Origin: Phoma sp. XZ068
Taxonomy: Eukaryota; Ascomycota; Dothideomycetes; Pleosporales; Didymellaceae
NCBI GenBank assembly: GCA_004835665.1
Contig: ML240445.1
Coordinates: forward strand, 1,240,001-1,304,000
DNA: 64,000 bases
Direction of reading: 5' to 3'
The notes beneath the pieces were generated by a model, which was not told the origin of the DNA, searched no databases, and saw nothing but the letters and a program-made list of their open reading frames with translations. Positions 33,201 through 44,347 of the stretch are shown here, in pieces (position 1 is the first letter of the stretch; every line of letters starts with the position of its first letter). A program made the translations under genes and the position numbers.

Positions 33201-35369
33201 TCATTGACCCAGTGTCACCGAACTGACTATCCCAGAAAGATGCAGGAGTATGTTTGTCAAGGTGCGGATCCCTTCGCGAGATGGTGCTCGCGGCAAGCTC
33301 TCCGCATCTCCATCGAGGTTCAGCTTGCTGATGCCGAAACCTTCATGCACTTCCAGCATGGTGGAAGGGCCTCCATCATCTGGAAGAAATGTGGTAATAG
33401 TATCGCCCCAACTGGCTTGGTGGCCAATTTGCAGTCGCTCGAGCTCAGCGAGATGAGTGGCCCATTCAGTGTGACGTACAGCGAGACCCCAGCATGGTAA
33501 GGCCTGTTCAGGATACCACATAGCAGTGAGCTCGACTTTGTAAGAGGTCTTGCGAACGCCGAATGAAAATATCTTATCCAAACGTCCATGCAACATCAAA
33601 GCCTTGACGCTAGGACCTTGGTCCCACTGGGCGAAACTGTCGGTTGAAGCCACGTCGTAGCCTGGTTTCATCAGTGCTCGTTGGGCAAAGCCTGTAAGCA
33701 CAGGAGGCACAGCTGACCGCGATATTGGAGTCATCGACTCCAAGGCAAAGCACCATGCTCTTGACCTATTCATGTTCAGTTGGCTTCCATAATCAACAAC
33801 ACCATGAATTACTCACTCTCCCAACTCCAACAAGTTCACGTCCATGTTTACCTTAGCCCCGGCTTTACCTGGGTCAAGCCTATAGAACTTTGTGTCGGTC
33901 TTGTCAAAGGTGCCTTCTCCATCATCTGTTTCCGCCCAATCGATTTGGACTACAATTAGGGTGCTTGGAGTGCTCATTGCCATTGGGGGCGGCGGCTGCT
34001 TTATGGGTGCAGGTCTTCCAACATTACGAATGGATGGCAAGGCTTGTTTCTGGGCCCTATTGGGATCTCGAAAGATCCAGATTCCTCTTAAAGTCGGGCG
34101 AGCCTTCTCCAGGCTGGTGGGTATAGTACCCCAATAGCCTGCAGACTTAATAGGCTCGAGGAAGTCATCCGATGAGACGATTCGGTTGTACAGTTGCGTT
34201 CCGAGCACGTTGTCGAGGAGCCTACGATATTTAGTAAAGCATTTTTAGGCTAAGGAACGACTGACGAACCATTTCTTGAAGACAAGGTCAACTTTGCCGT
34301 TGATTGACCTGATGAACTTCTCTTTCCCATGTTTCTTACCAACATGATCCTCTCCAATCTTTCTTGAGTCAAGAGCGACACAACTAAGACGCACGACGAA
34401 ATCGTATGAGCCCTTCTTGTAGCGTGCAGCTTCAAGTGCACGTCTGATAGGGTTCCGGATATCTACCAGCTGAGTGTCGTGCAACCCGTCTTCACGGAAG
34501 CTTCCTGGCTGATCCATAATGGGAGACGGTAACAATCGTGGCACGACCGTGTCGAAGCGGTTCGGCCACCAATTCTCGGCTCCAACAAGTACGACGTCAA
34601 TGCCCTCTCGCTCGTCTAGAACTAAGTTGGTAGCTTGTTGGAGATTGAACTTTTCAGCCCGCATCCTTTCAACCATTGTCTTGTAATGCCCTTCGGCCGC
34701 CTCGACGTTGAGGATGTCAAATCCAAGAATCTCGACACCATGGTCCGGTAGGAGAGTGATGAAAACCTTGTCCCGCCTTCTGATGTCGTCCAGAGCCTGC
34801 AACGTGTTGCCAAAGGCTACTCGAGGTGTGACCTCATGGTCGAGCAAATCTTCTGGCCAGTGCACAACAATCTGAGATACTGGTCAGTTCGCGACGCTCA
34901 TGACGGCTCGACTCTGGCCTACCTTTGGTCGCACCGGCTCCCCCTCCTGCATGTCTGGTATGGGACCTAAGAAGAACTCCATTCTCTGGTCTTCCATCTG
35001 CTCCAACTGTTCCTGGTACCATTGTGTGTGATTGAATGCAGGCATCTTTGCCCAGGCAGCCGAGTCCTTGCTCTTCTCGTCACCCCGAGCGACCCACTTG
35101 TTGATAGAAGCTACAGCGTCCTTTGAGCCAGGACCTGCAAACACGTCGAAGCGCTTGATCGTCGACTGCGCCCAGTGCGCGACTACAATGCACCCTGTAT
35201 CCGTGTAGACACTGTTGATCAGCGTGGCGCCCTCTCTTTTGTGCGTCGTGCGTCGATATTCTTCATGGACAGGAATTGTACAGCTGACCTTCTTTGTCCT
35301 GAGGACAGACTCCTCGACGCCGTCAGGCCAAGTGAAGGAACGAATCCGTTCCATAGCTGGTGATGCCAT
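33201..35369 (-). CDS. Uncharacterised fungal protein of 672 residues
   Basis: Four exons (35369-34923, 34871-34270, 34221-33817, 33765-33201) join in frame with standard introns of 48-51 bp and encode 672 residues. The model is well supported by phase and by continuous protein-like sequence, but I do not recognise a family. Notable parts are an N-terminal half with beta-rich segments, a central HWPEDLLDHEVTPRVAFGN region, a highly basic stretch (GKKHGKEKFIRSINGK, about 345-360) and a proline run (IKQPPPPMA). No signal peptide or membrane segment is evident. It faces the uL23m gene across a 0.9-kb divergent interval. Probably a conserved hypothetical of Pleosporales. Confidence 0.7.
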
Positions 35370-36302
35370 CAGCTAGTAGGGGTTTGGGTGGTAGTTGCTG
35401 GAAGTGTCCTCCAGTGAAGAGGTGCATGGGTTTCAGTGGGATGGGGGGCGACCGAGAAGGGAAAGCTGTGGTGAAGTCAAGGTGAATGTGAACTTGGTAA
35501 GAGCGTCCGGAAATGACGTGCTGAATGGGGACTGCACCTCGTAGGGCGACGTTGCAAGACTCGTCCGCTTTGATTTCCAGGAGCTCCCGTCAAGCTCGAG
35601 GCCGTGATGTCAGGCGTGTGAGAGGTCCTATGTGACAATCCCGGCTGAGATAGGAGCAGAAATAACGCCAATGACACACAACGAAGCTTGAAAGCTTTAG
35701 AGAAAGTGCACAGCCGTTCGCTCGCAAAGGACTACAGCATGATGAGAGAAGTTTGACAAACATAATGCGTGTTCGCAAGCTGGTACACGGACTAAGCATT
35801 TCTAACTTTGGTAGACGCGCATTCAAAAAGAGCAGCCAATTCTCATAACAGTGCTCACAAGGAGCCACATGTACTGACTTCAAGGCATGCAGGACTCGAC
35901 TCTCACCGTGCAGTATATGTCGTGGTTGGCGAACTTCTGCATGAAGTTGCTTCAATCAAAAGATGAATCAGGTAGCATCTGTCAGGCATCCTACTTCATG
36001 AATCATGGATGGAGCAGCCATTGCAAGATCTATTGATCACTATTTGGAGACAGAGCATTGTTTTCGAAGTTATGCATTATGGATGAAGCAGGAACGCGTT
36101 AGTAATGAGAGGCGGAGAGGTACCTCGAATGCCAAGAACGCGGAGTTCTGCGCACCTCCGCGATTTTCTGGACATCAACCATCACACTCCACATCGCCAT
36201 CCAGGTGCTGTCGGACCATCTCGCCACCCCAATCTTCGCTCCGAAGGCTGTCACGTAGCCAAGACCCGCCATTAATCCCTCGCGCAGTCGACACAGCCCA
36301 CC
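35370..36302. other. Divergent intergenic region between the orphan gene and uL23m
   Basis: 933 bp between outward-facing starts. It contains both promoters. Short ORFs inside lack ATG starts or family resemblance. Confidence 0.5.
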
Positions 36303-37029
36303 ATGGACGCGGTACCGATCTCAAAGAAGCTGATCGCCTTCGGCAGCAAGAAGATCTTCCTGTATGTCGCACACATGTTCTCATATAGTACACCCTTTGA
36401 TACTGACTTTGTGTCTTAGGCCCAAGTTCACGGTCGCAATGGTGCGCGCACCCGACCTCTCACCATACCATGCGCGTTTCCTCGTCCCGCTCGACTTTTC
36501 CAAGTACGATCTGCGCGACTACCTATACCACGCCTACAACGTCAAGTGCTTCAACATCCGATCCTACGTCAAACAAATGCCTATTCGTGACACAACGCAA
36601 CAGCCGCGCCACTGGTTCCGCCCCGAATCGAAGAAGTACATGACCGTGGAAATGGAACAGCCCTTTGTATGGCCATCGCTGCCAGAGGACACGAAAACGT
36701 GGGGCATAGGAAAGATGAAGTCGGAGATCGATCAGGCAGCTGAGGCCAACGGCATCGTGACCATGGAGCAAAAGAGACAGAAGGCCAAGTCATTAAGGGA
36801 GCAGGTGAAGGCGCTGTTGACTAAGAGGGAGCCGTTGCTGGAGAGAACCATTGCACAGAAGAGGCGAGAAGGCAAGGAGCTTACTCCCGAGGAGCTGCAG
36901 AAGGAAGAGATCGCATTGAAAAAGAAGGCAGAAAACGAGAGGCTATCTGCATTGGACTTTTGGGAAAAGAAGAGGACGGTGAAGGTAGTGCAGGCCGATG
37001 ACTCGAATCGCTACAAGATCAAGGCATGA
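36303..37029 (+). CDS. MRP20: Mitochondrial large ribosomal subunit protein uL23m
   Basis: Two exons (36303-36361, 36420-37029) encode 222 residues. The intron (GTATGT...CTTAG) gives MDAVPISKKLIAFGSKKIFLPKFTVAMVR. The region LVPLDFSKYDLRDYLYHAYNV followed by IRSYV is the conserved core of mitochondrial uL23 (yeast Mrp20/MRPL41), which lines the exit tunnel of the mitoribosome. The C-terminal third is a long charged helix (LREQVKALLTKREPLLERTI). The basic N-terminus fits mitochondrial import. Length is usual for filamentous fungi. Confidence 0.9.
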
Positions 37030-37453
37030 GTCAAGAAGAAAGAGCTTTGTATATTTGGCTGTATCATATTGCATGAGGTTGGTGTACAGGTTATCGCAGA
37101 ACAACCACGAGAAGTTCTGGAATTATATTTGATTACACAACACCTCCTGACCGACAGAGGACGACGCTTGACATGTACTGATTCTGTTTTCTTCTGGGCC
37201 AAGGTCCATCACCTGTCTTCCGATCGACATTGAAGGCGCTGAGCGAATCTCCTTGCGGGGATGAAACGACTCTGTCGTCTGTAGCAGGATTTCGCGTTGC
37301 GCATAAGACTCGCTTGCTTGAGCTCCGAGGGTAAGACAAGGCTGAATGGTAGGCGCCTTCCTGCAGCTGCACTGCTCCGTCGCCTCACTCCACAATCCCG
37401 CATCTATCTGCATCTGCTACTCGGCATTTTTCCACTCCTATGCTTTTCTTACC
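37030..37453. other. Intergenic region
   Basis: 424 bp between uL23m and the frameshifted gene. No coding signal. It probably holds the uL23m 3' untranslated region and the promoter of the next gene. Confidence 0.4.
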
Positions 37454-38674
37454 ATGAGTTTTGGCTTTGCTGTTGGCGACTTTGTCGCAGTCGGTAAACT
37501 GATCTATGACATTGCTAACTGCCTGCAGGCTGCAAGCAGCGCCAAGGAAGAGTATCAAGAGCTCACCAGGGAGCTCCAGCTGCTTGATACATCTTGATCA
37601 ACTCGGCGGCTGAACAGCCTCGTCCACCACTATCGACTCGATCAAATGCGCGGCCTTGAGCTGCCGCTACCCACTCGAAAAGTTTCTCGCGGAGATCCAG
37701 ACGTATGATGCCTCGCTAGGCGTTCGAAGTCAATCTAGCTTGACGCAGAGTGCAAAGCGAAGGATTCAATGGACTTTCATTATGAAGGATGACATAAAAC
37801 GACTGCAAAGTTATCTACACACGCACATTGGTAAATCAACATCCTGCTCACGCAACATCGCCTGAAATGTGTAGATCTTGCAGCCAAGACGACAGAGATT
37901 TTCAACGAGCAAGTCCAGGAACAAATGAAAGCTTCCCAAGGCTTCTTCGCTACTATCAGCAACAATGTCTCAGCACAATTGTCGGTCCTCCACTATGTAC
38001 AGTCCATGACAGGTAGCCTTCATCAGCTCATAGGCGGGGAACTAAAAACGTCGTGGAGCATGTTCGCGAAAGCAGTATCGCAGGTTTGGTAGGTTAAACC
38101 CAATGATCGGTTATCGTTGCACACTAACACCTTTTGCGACAGTATGTGTACACAGAAAATATATACTGTTGTACTGGAGATTCGGGATGCACTACCGGGG
38201 CTGGACGTTCGATGGAGTAATTTCCAACAGCCACTGCTCATCGAAGATGCACTAGGCCGCAATTTCCCTGTACCTTCTGAATGCGACTTAGGCATGCTCA
38301 AAGTTATGCTTGAGTACAAGTTCAGGGAGGGCGTTGGATCGAAAGCCGTGAGCGTGGGCAACTACGAGCTTTGCAAGTCACGTCGGAGGTCAGATGTGAT
38401 TACATCCACAGCTCTGCTGCTGCCAGGGACGGCTATAACTATGGCTGTCATTATTATTTCAAGGTCAAACACCAGGCCACGCTGTCCCAGGCCCCACTGC
38501 CGGTCTTTTCAAATCTCACCCTATCCAAGGGCTGGTGGCTATGTCTGGTAGGCGACCAGAGTGTGCCCTCTGTATCTGACCACGTGCTTACTGGGACATT
38601 ACAGTGATCACTGCGGTGTTTGGTACGATCATGTAGTCAAGGCACCGAAAGATGTGGTGTATCTTGCAGAATAA
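37454..38674 (+). pseudogene. Frameshifted gene with fungal N-terminal and ubiquitin-like domains
   Basis: The start MSFGFAVGDFVAVGKLIYDI is the hallmark of a large fungal family with an N-terminal STAND/NLR-associated type domain. Later segments (WSNFQQPLLIEDALGRNFPV, then VSVGNYELCKS) match its C-terminal ubiquitin-like part. The frame is broken. The start frame ends at a TGA (37595-37597), while the homologous sequence continues in the next frame, which has its own TGA at 37611-37613. A second shift lies near 37831, before INILLTQHRLKC. Two later introns (38089-38142 and 38548-38604) still splice correctly and give an end at 38674. No intron explains the first break. At 37831 an intron-like GTAAAT...GTGTAG exists, but it would delete conserved residues. 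Recent decay or assembly errors are possible. Confidence 0.7.
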
Positions 38675-38683
38675 TACGATTAT

Positions 38684-38947
38684 ATGGACAGCACGAGTAG
38701 CAACATCATAGGCATCGAGAAAGCCAAAGACTATAGTGGCGACGGGTACGACTCAACCAGGAACATCAAATGGCAAAGCGCCAATTTCAAAACTCGCACA
38801 TGGTACTGTGTAAGTGCTATTGGACCCAGAGCAGAGAGATGCAGCTAACATGAACAGTCAGAGTGTGGTGATGCGCCTTATTCTATGTGGAACCCATCGT
38901 GCGCCAATTGTGGTAGTCTTCCCTTGGGAAGAAATTTATTCGAGTAA
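38684..38947 (+). CDS. Small zinc-ribbon protein, 71 residues
   Basis: Two exons (38684-38809 and 38858-38947) joined by a textbook intron (GTAAGT...AACAG) encode 71 residues. The second exon completes WYCSECGDAPYSMWNPSCAN followed by CGSLP, a Cys4 motif of the form C-x2-C-x11-C-x2-C resembling RanBP2/zinc-ribbon fingers. Similar WYC-C-CGDGP-type fingers occur at the ends of many uncharacterised Pleosporales proteins. The gene starts 10 bp after the stop of the frameshifted gene and may be the remnant of a larger protein or a 3' extension of its neighbour. Function is unknown; a protein- or RNA-binding finger is possible. Confidence 0.5.
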
Positions 38948-39700
38948 GAGTGAACCGCTGAAGACACCATCTCGCTATGCTTACCGGTAGAACTTTTGTT
39001 GCCCCGAAAGTGCATCACACGGCATCTCGATGCGCATTAATAAGCCTTAGGTTAAGACCCACCCCTCCGCGTAGACTGGGCGAAGTAGAGATAGCATGCT
39101 GTGCATAACTCAGCGGCTTCTTGGTGTGTCCGGTATGACTTCTAAAATTGAAGAATACCAAGCATGCAACCAGGGCTTTAACAATGTGCACCATCACCGC
39201 CTCGAACCACAGAAAAAGTGATTCTGGATTGGGATAGTAGATTCAACTCTCTAATATTGTCCTCTTTCCTCTGTTTGCGATTGATATACTCTACCGGCTG
39301 CAGATTCGTTTGTTGGCTGCTATAAAGACATCCCGGATGATCCGTTGACGCACGCAGTAACAACGCAAGTCATTTTGGCGTCTTCGTCCCTCCTATCCAC
39401 CTCACTCTGAGGGCCATACTTCCGCGACTCGGCGAATGCCTGTATTGTAGCGTCGGTGTGAAACTATGTACTGGTATCTTTTGGGTGACCAGATGCATCA
39501 GCTACATTTTCCAGAGTGTGCATAACTCATGTCACCGTTACGGTCATCCCGTTCAATCTATTTCCACCGGGCACCGCAGCCTCGCATTTGACGAAGCTTG
39601 AAGGCTGGAGTGTAGAATGAGTATTGGTGCGAGGCATGCCCCAGCTTTCGACGCAAAGCATGCGAGAGCATTTTCGCTCTCCGACTCCAGCTTGAACTCT
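38948..39700. other. Intergenic region
   Basis: 753 bp downstream of two converging genes. An ORF on the minus strand at 39924-39553 is a shadow of the SUZ-domain gene's 3' end. Nothing else is supported. Confidence 0.4.
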
Positions 39701-40605
39701 TCATGACGGGCCAGCCAAAGTAGTGTGGTTTCCTCTACCAGCAAAGCCTCGGCCTCCGCCTCTTGTAGGTCCACGAGGTTCACGAACAGGCTTTTCTTGT
39801 AGACTTGGTGTGCCCGGACGGCTACCCGGCCGACTATCTGGCCGACTGCTCCCGTCTTCTTTCCTCTGCATATAGACGGAACCAGGCTTGGTTGCATAAG
39901 ACGGTTCGAATAATTGTCGTCCACCTGGCGCTATTGCTCGTGCAGGTGATTGCTCGTTACTGGACCTGGGCTGACTATCTCGTCCGCCTCGACCTCGACC
40001 TTTCCCACGTGTGGGCTTATTTGGCGAGTTGCTGCGCGACTCTTCTGAAGCAGCTGGCGAGCCGAAGATGCGTTCTCGTGCTTCGGCGTACTTTCGCTCC
40101 TTCTCGGCGCGCTCTTTGGCTGCACGAATCTTCCTCTCCTCAAAGTCTGCTGCTGCTTTCTTTTGGCGCTCCTCCTCACTATCATCGTCATCCTCGAGGC
40201 TCAGGCCTGCCATGCCACCATTTCGAGCTAGGACCTGGGGTGTGGGTTTGCGCGCAAGGACAGTGACGGCGGGTTTGAAGGTGGGTTGTACAGGTGGGTT
40301 ACGCGCTTGGAGGAATATAGGTTCTGGGTTCTCGCTGTTGCGGCCACAGTTAATATTGTCCCAGCTGGAATTGGTGCTGAGGGGTAGACGAACGCGGACT
40401 CCCAAATTTCGCGGTTGAACTGAGCATGCTGCGCTCTTCGCTCGGCTTTGGAGAGCTTAACTGGCTTTGGAGCTTCTGGCTGTACTTCTTCTTTCTGCTA
40501 GTCGTGAGTGATTGTAGCTGCATGCAGGGTGGGGGATAGTACATCTGCGAGTGATTCCCAGTCATCGTCCCACGCGTCAGCAAGCGCGCCTTTCTTTGTA
40601 GACAT
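39701..40605 (-). CDS. SUZ-domain RNA-associated protein
   Basis: Three exons (40605-40543, 40497-40394, 40334-39701) encode 266 residues, beginning MSTKKGALADAWDDDWESLA. The second intron (40393-40335) is needed to pass from NREIWESA to ENPEPIFLQARN; it has a GTTCGT donor and an AACAG acceptor. The middle (FKPAVTVLARKP through a charged helix to YAEARERIFG) is a SUZ domain, and the Arg/Gly/Pro-rich C-terminus (REPRGPTRGGGRGFAGRG) looks like SUZ-C plus RGG repeats. SUZ domains bind RNA and help localise ribonucleoprotein. Human SZRD1 is a small member of the family. Divergent from the neighbour on the plus strand (328 bp). Confidence 0.75.
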
Positions 40606-40933
40606 TGTAGCAGACTAGGGGCGGTATAGACGGATTTTGGTAGCTCTTGAGAAATATCTCGAATATTGAATCATGGAATCCCTTCTGTACATGGAGGGGT
40701 GTGAAGAAATGCGGAGCCACAGGCGCATGGAACATCGAACATCGGGCGCTACCGCCGCTTAGCACGGGAAGGCTAGTGAGCCGCGGCTTCTCCCTGGAGC
40801 TATGACATAGACTTGCTGCCTGCGAGCAAACATTACCGCGCCGCCGCCGCTCAATCAGGAACATATACAAACGGAGAAGCACGTCTAACATCAATATGTC
40901 TGGTGAGGACGATCTTACTACCACTAACCCAGC
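40606..40933. promoter_or_regulatory. Shared promoter region of the SUZ gene and the small orphan
   Basis: 328 bp between outward-facing starts. No clear motif is seen. Confidence 0.4.
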
Positions 40934-41688
40934 ATGGGCAAACGCGCGCGTCTACTAACCCCAGATTCAGACCAAGACTCGACCATGCACTCCTCCCCAG
41001 ATCTGGCCGCAGACGACGACGAGATGTTCCCTGATGAGGCGCTTCCCTCCACGCCGCGTAACGCAGCTGCTCACGCCTTGAATTCAAGCTCCGAGCTCTC
41101 ACCACCCAACTCGCAAGGCCCCGCAAACCTACCCCGCGGCGATAGCTTCGCAGCCACAATCGCATCCAACGTTAACGAAAACGGCAAGCGACCGCTATCG
41201 TTGAACCCGGCGTCAGCCTCGAATGAAACAGGGGCAGCACACACGGATCCCGAGACGGGGTATCAGTGGTCGAAGGCGGAGGATCAGCCGGGGTTCGAGT
41301 GGAAGAACCAGAGGGCGAGGGAGGATGAGATGAGGGCGCTGGATCAGATCATCGACAAAGGGTCGCAGATCAAGAGTAAGTGGGACGAAAAAGATGGATG
41401 ACGGCTTGCTGACAGAATTAGCTCGCTACGGTGACCCTCTGGATGAGAGCGTTCCCGCAAAGTTCGTGCGCTGAAGGAAGCCACGCCACTCTCTAACACG
41501 CACTGAACACCAGTCTGCGGCACTGCTAGCACGGAAAATCCGTCATAACGTCAACATTCGCAACACTACAGAGTCGCGATATAAGGCATTTGCGCATCAT
41601 GCGCAAGGATTGGGATGAGGCCTCGTTCAACAACCTTGAAGTTACGGCACAACGAAACGCCGCTGAGGAGGCCTACATGACGGTATGA
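40934..41688 (+). CDS. Uncharacterised fungal protein of about 200 residues
   Basis: The first exon (40934-41375) begins MGKRARLLTPDSDQDS and ends in a conserved-looking block (ETGYQWSKAEDQPGFEWKN, then ALDQIIDKGSQIK). A standard GTAAGT intron leads to exon 2 (41422-41465, RYGDPLDESVPAKF). A probable third exon (41572-41688) adds SRDIRHLRIMRKDWDEASFN and a helix ending AEEAYMTV. The last junction is uncertain: using exon 2 to 41461 and a TCTGCGG exon at 41514 would end the protein at 41529. I do not recognise the family. The N-terminal 100 residues are disordered and Ser/Asp/Pro-rich. It converges on DPB4. Confidence 0.55.
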
Positions 41689-41863
41689 GCTTGAATGAAC
41701 ACGAATGATGACCTGTGTCTGCACGTGCTCTTGGTTTCGTGAGTGTATGCAAAGCTCCGCTCCCTTGGGTGCTTCATCTATCTTGGACAATGATGCATAG
41801 CCCTTGAGCCCAAACGCCGGTATATGCAAGCTCATGGTGCAGCAACTCTTCACACGTGTGGAC

Positions 41864-42735
41864 CTAGTCGCTCTCATCTCCATCTGCCATCTCGTCGTCT
41901 TCCTCTTTATTCTCCCGCTCCTCAAGTGGGTCCTCGGTCAGTCCCTCTTCTGGCGCCTCGTCTTCAACAATCTCGTCATCCTCCACCTCCTCATCCTCAA
42001 CATCCTGCGTCTCGTCTACGCCCTCCTCATCACTCCCCTCTCCAGCCTCACCATCCAGCCTCGCCTTCTTCGCCCTCGGTTCCTCATCCTCCAGGCCCGC
42101 GGGCCCTGCACTCATGAAACTCGTTCCTCCATTCGTGATCTCTGATGCGCCATCTGGGTCGTTCTTTGCCTTCTTCTCCTCGCGGATCTTCTTGCGGTAC
42201 GTGTTCCGTTTGTCTGCTTGTATGCTTGTGAACTTGTTCACTTCGGCTTCGAGGCGCGGAAGCATGAATTCGAATTCTAGCTCTTTCATGGCAGCGAAGA
42301 CGTCTTGGGGCATTACGGATTTGCGCCCGCTGCGGAGGGCTTCTTCTGCGGCGCTGTACGCAGGTTTGTTAGTGAATGCGCTTCTACGAGAATTGACTAC
42401 AGACTGGGAATGGCGTACGCAGATGTGAGGTAGTTAACGAAGACTGTTGCGCCTTTCGACATGGCGAGCAGTGCATCTTTCTGGATTTGTGTATTTGGTG
42501 GTAAGACGCCCTTTGCAAGACGTTGAACTATAGATTTCGGGAGATTGAGGTCTTCGACGCTCAGGGTATCGTCTTCCCTAGGCTTAGGGGGCTTAGGTTC
42601 TTTATAAACTTTTTGTGGGATCGGTGATGGTGCTGGCGCTTCGGTAGGCTCATCGACGGGTGCTGCAGCTCCCGTAGCTGCTGCTTCTGATTCTTCGGCC
42701 AGGGCCGTGGGTGGATTACTTCTGCGAGGAGGCAT
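41864..42735 (-). CDS. DPB4: DNA polymerase epsilon subunit D (histone-fold DPB4)
   Basis: Two exons (42735-42419, 42353-41864) encode 268 residues. The intron (GTACGC...TACAG) joins NYLTSA to AAEEALRSGRKSV. The histone fold (about residues 55-160) shows EDLNLPKSIVQRLAKGVLP and MPQDVFAAMKELEFEFMLPR, typical of the NF-YB/Dpb4/CHRAC17 group. The N-terminus is Ala/Pro-rich and the last 90 residues are a highly acidic tail. Dpb4 pairs with Dpb3 in polymerase epsilon and also serves in chromatin remodelling complexes. The acidic tail length varies between fungi. Confidence 0.88.
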
Positions 42736-44347
42736 TGTGTGTCGAGGATTGTGGGGGTGTCACCGGCGTGGTAGAATTGTGGGAGGGGTCATATGTGAGA
42801 GTGTTGGTGATGGCGTCGGTGCGCCGACAATTGCTGGACCCTGACGCGTGAAAGGCGCGTCGCCGCCACTTGGCGATTTGCATGTCGCGAAGTCGTGTGC
42901 AAACAGGTGTTGACTTGTATACTTCGACTTTTACATGTGCATACCTTCTAGATTGTTTTGAAGATACGATATCGATATTTGGATTGGTATAGGCCAGGGC
43001 TTCGCGCATCAAATATTGTGAGTTAGCAGCTTTGCAACCGCCCCAGTATCACACGTTTGGTCACAGTGAAAGTCGAATGTTTGAGGAATATCGACGACAA
43101 TAAGATGGAAGGTAATCCAAGAGTTATCATTACTTTGACATTGTCTCTGCCTTTCGGTATTCATCTTGAAAGATGCGTTATCGATCTGCTTACAATCGAT
43201 ATCTAACCATATGCTCCAAGCTCGGCCCACTCTCATGATCTTGCCGAAAACCGAATCACAGCCCCTCCACATTATTCCACAGCTGACTTGGACCCCAACA
43301 TCAACTGGTTCTCCCATTGTCCTGCTCAGCGCTCTACGCGAGCTTCCTGGCGGCCACTCCGCCAAGTTGGTTATTCGCCATGAACCTCCTCATCCGCCGG
43401 TTTGTTCTCTGGCGAGTCGGTCCGCGTGAGCAGCTTGGGCGCCAGCCAAGAAGGTGCTGGGAAACGCATCAATGCAGGGCCTCTTCGAAGCGAGTGGTAA
43501 ACCTGGGGCACCATTTTGGCAAGTGGCCCATTGAACGCCCCTTGCTGCCCCTCTATGAACACAAGCCAGTGCTCCGCTTTTAAAAATGAACATTTGCTGC
43601 AGAGGCGACTTTCCTTCTAGGTATACAATGGAGAGGCCATAACGAAATCACATCATGGATGACCTGTGCGTTTGTATGGGTACTTGTAATCCACCGCACC
43701 GGTTCAAACCCAGCCTTATCGCACATGGCGGGGTGAACCTGGGGTGCTGGGTGGCTTGCTCCAGACCACAGGCCAAGGCCTCGACGTCTTGGCTGCTCCC
43801 CAAGAGGGACACCTCTGTTTGGCGGGAGACCACCAAGTCGAAGACACGTCCCGGACGATTAACTCATCTCAGCTAGTAAAAGCGATTTGGAGCGGAGCGC
43901 CAAACCGTTGTTGCGAGTGTGAGGACCGAGTCCATGGATGCGTACAGCTGCCCGCGATGCCCTTGTACAACGCAGCTTCAGCCGTACCAGGTAATGCATG
44001 TTGCAAAGTCATGCTTCTCTGCAGTCGCCTGGCTTCACTAAGTCCTCAGGAGGTCGTTAAGATGAACAGATAAGAGTACTCAGAGCTAATGTTATAAGCA
44101 AGCACTTTTGTGCTCAGCCTCTTTCCAAGATCTAGTGTTCCTTAACCTTTCCGCATCTCTTCTTTCAGCGCATGCCTAGTAGTCCCGCATTACTTGGCGC
44201 TGCCTACTGACCCGGCAAACGTTCTCCCAGGCCCAGACAGGACTGGAAGCCGCGTGCCTGACGGCTGGACGAATAACTGGCCCCGAGATCTTTTATATCT
44301 TTGACCGGTCCCTGCGCCGCTGATCTCCACTCTAGCAAACCCCCAAC
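42736..44347. other. 1.6-kb divergent interval between DPB4 and the arrestin-like gene
   Basis: Contains the promoters and leaders of both genes. The longest ORFs (minus strand 43365-43009, plus strand 43744-44073) lack recognisable domains and overlap other ORFs. Pyrimidine-rich stretches at 44150-44170 precede the arrestin gene start. Confidence 0.4.

Noticed and set aside
41824..42117. His/Pro/Ser-rich plus-strand ORF
   Set aside because: It is the antisense of the acidic tail of DPB4 (Asp/Glu codons read backwards).
43009..43365. 118-codon minus-strand ORF between DPB4 and the arrestin gene
   Set aside because: No recognisable domain and an overlapping ORF on the other strand; more likely leader sequence.
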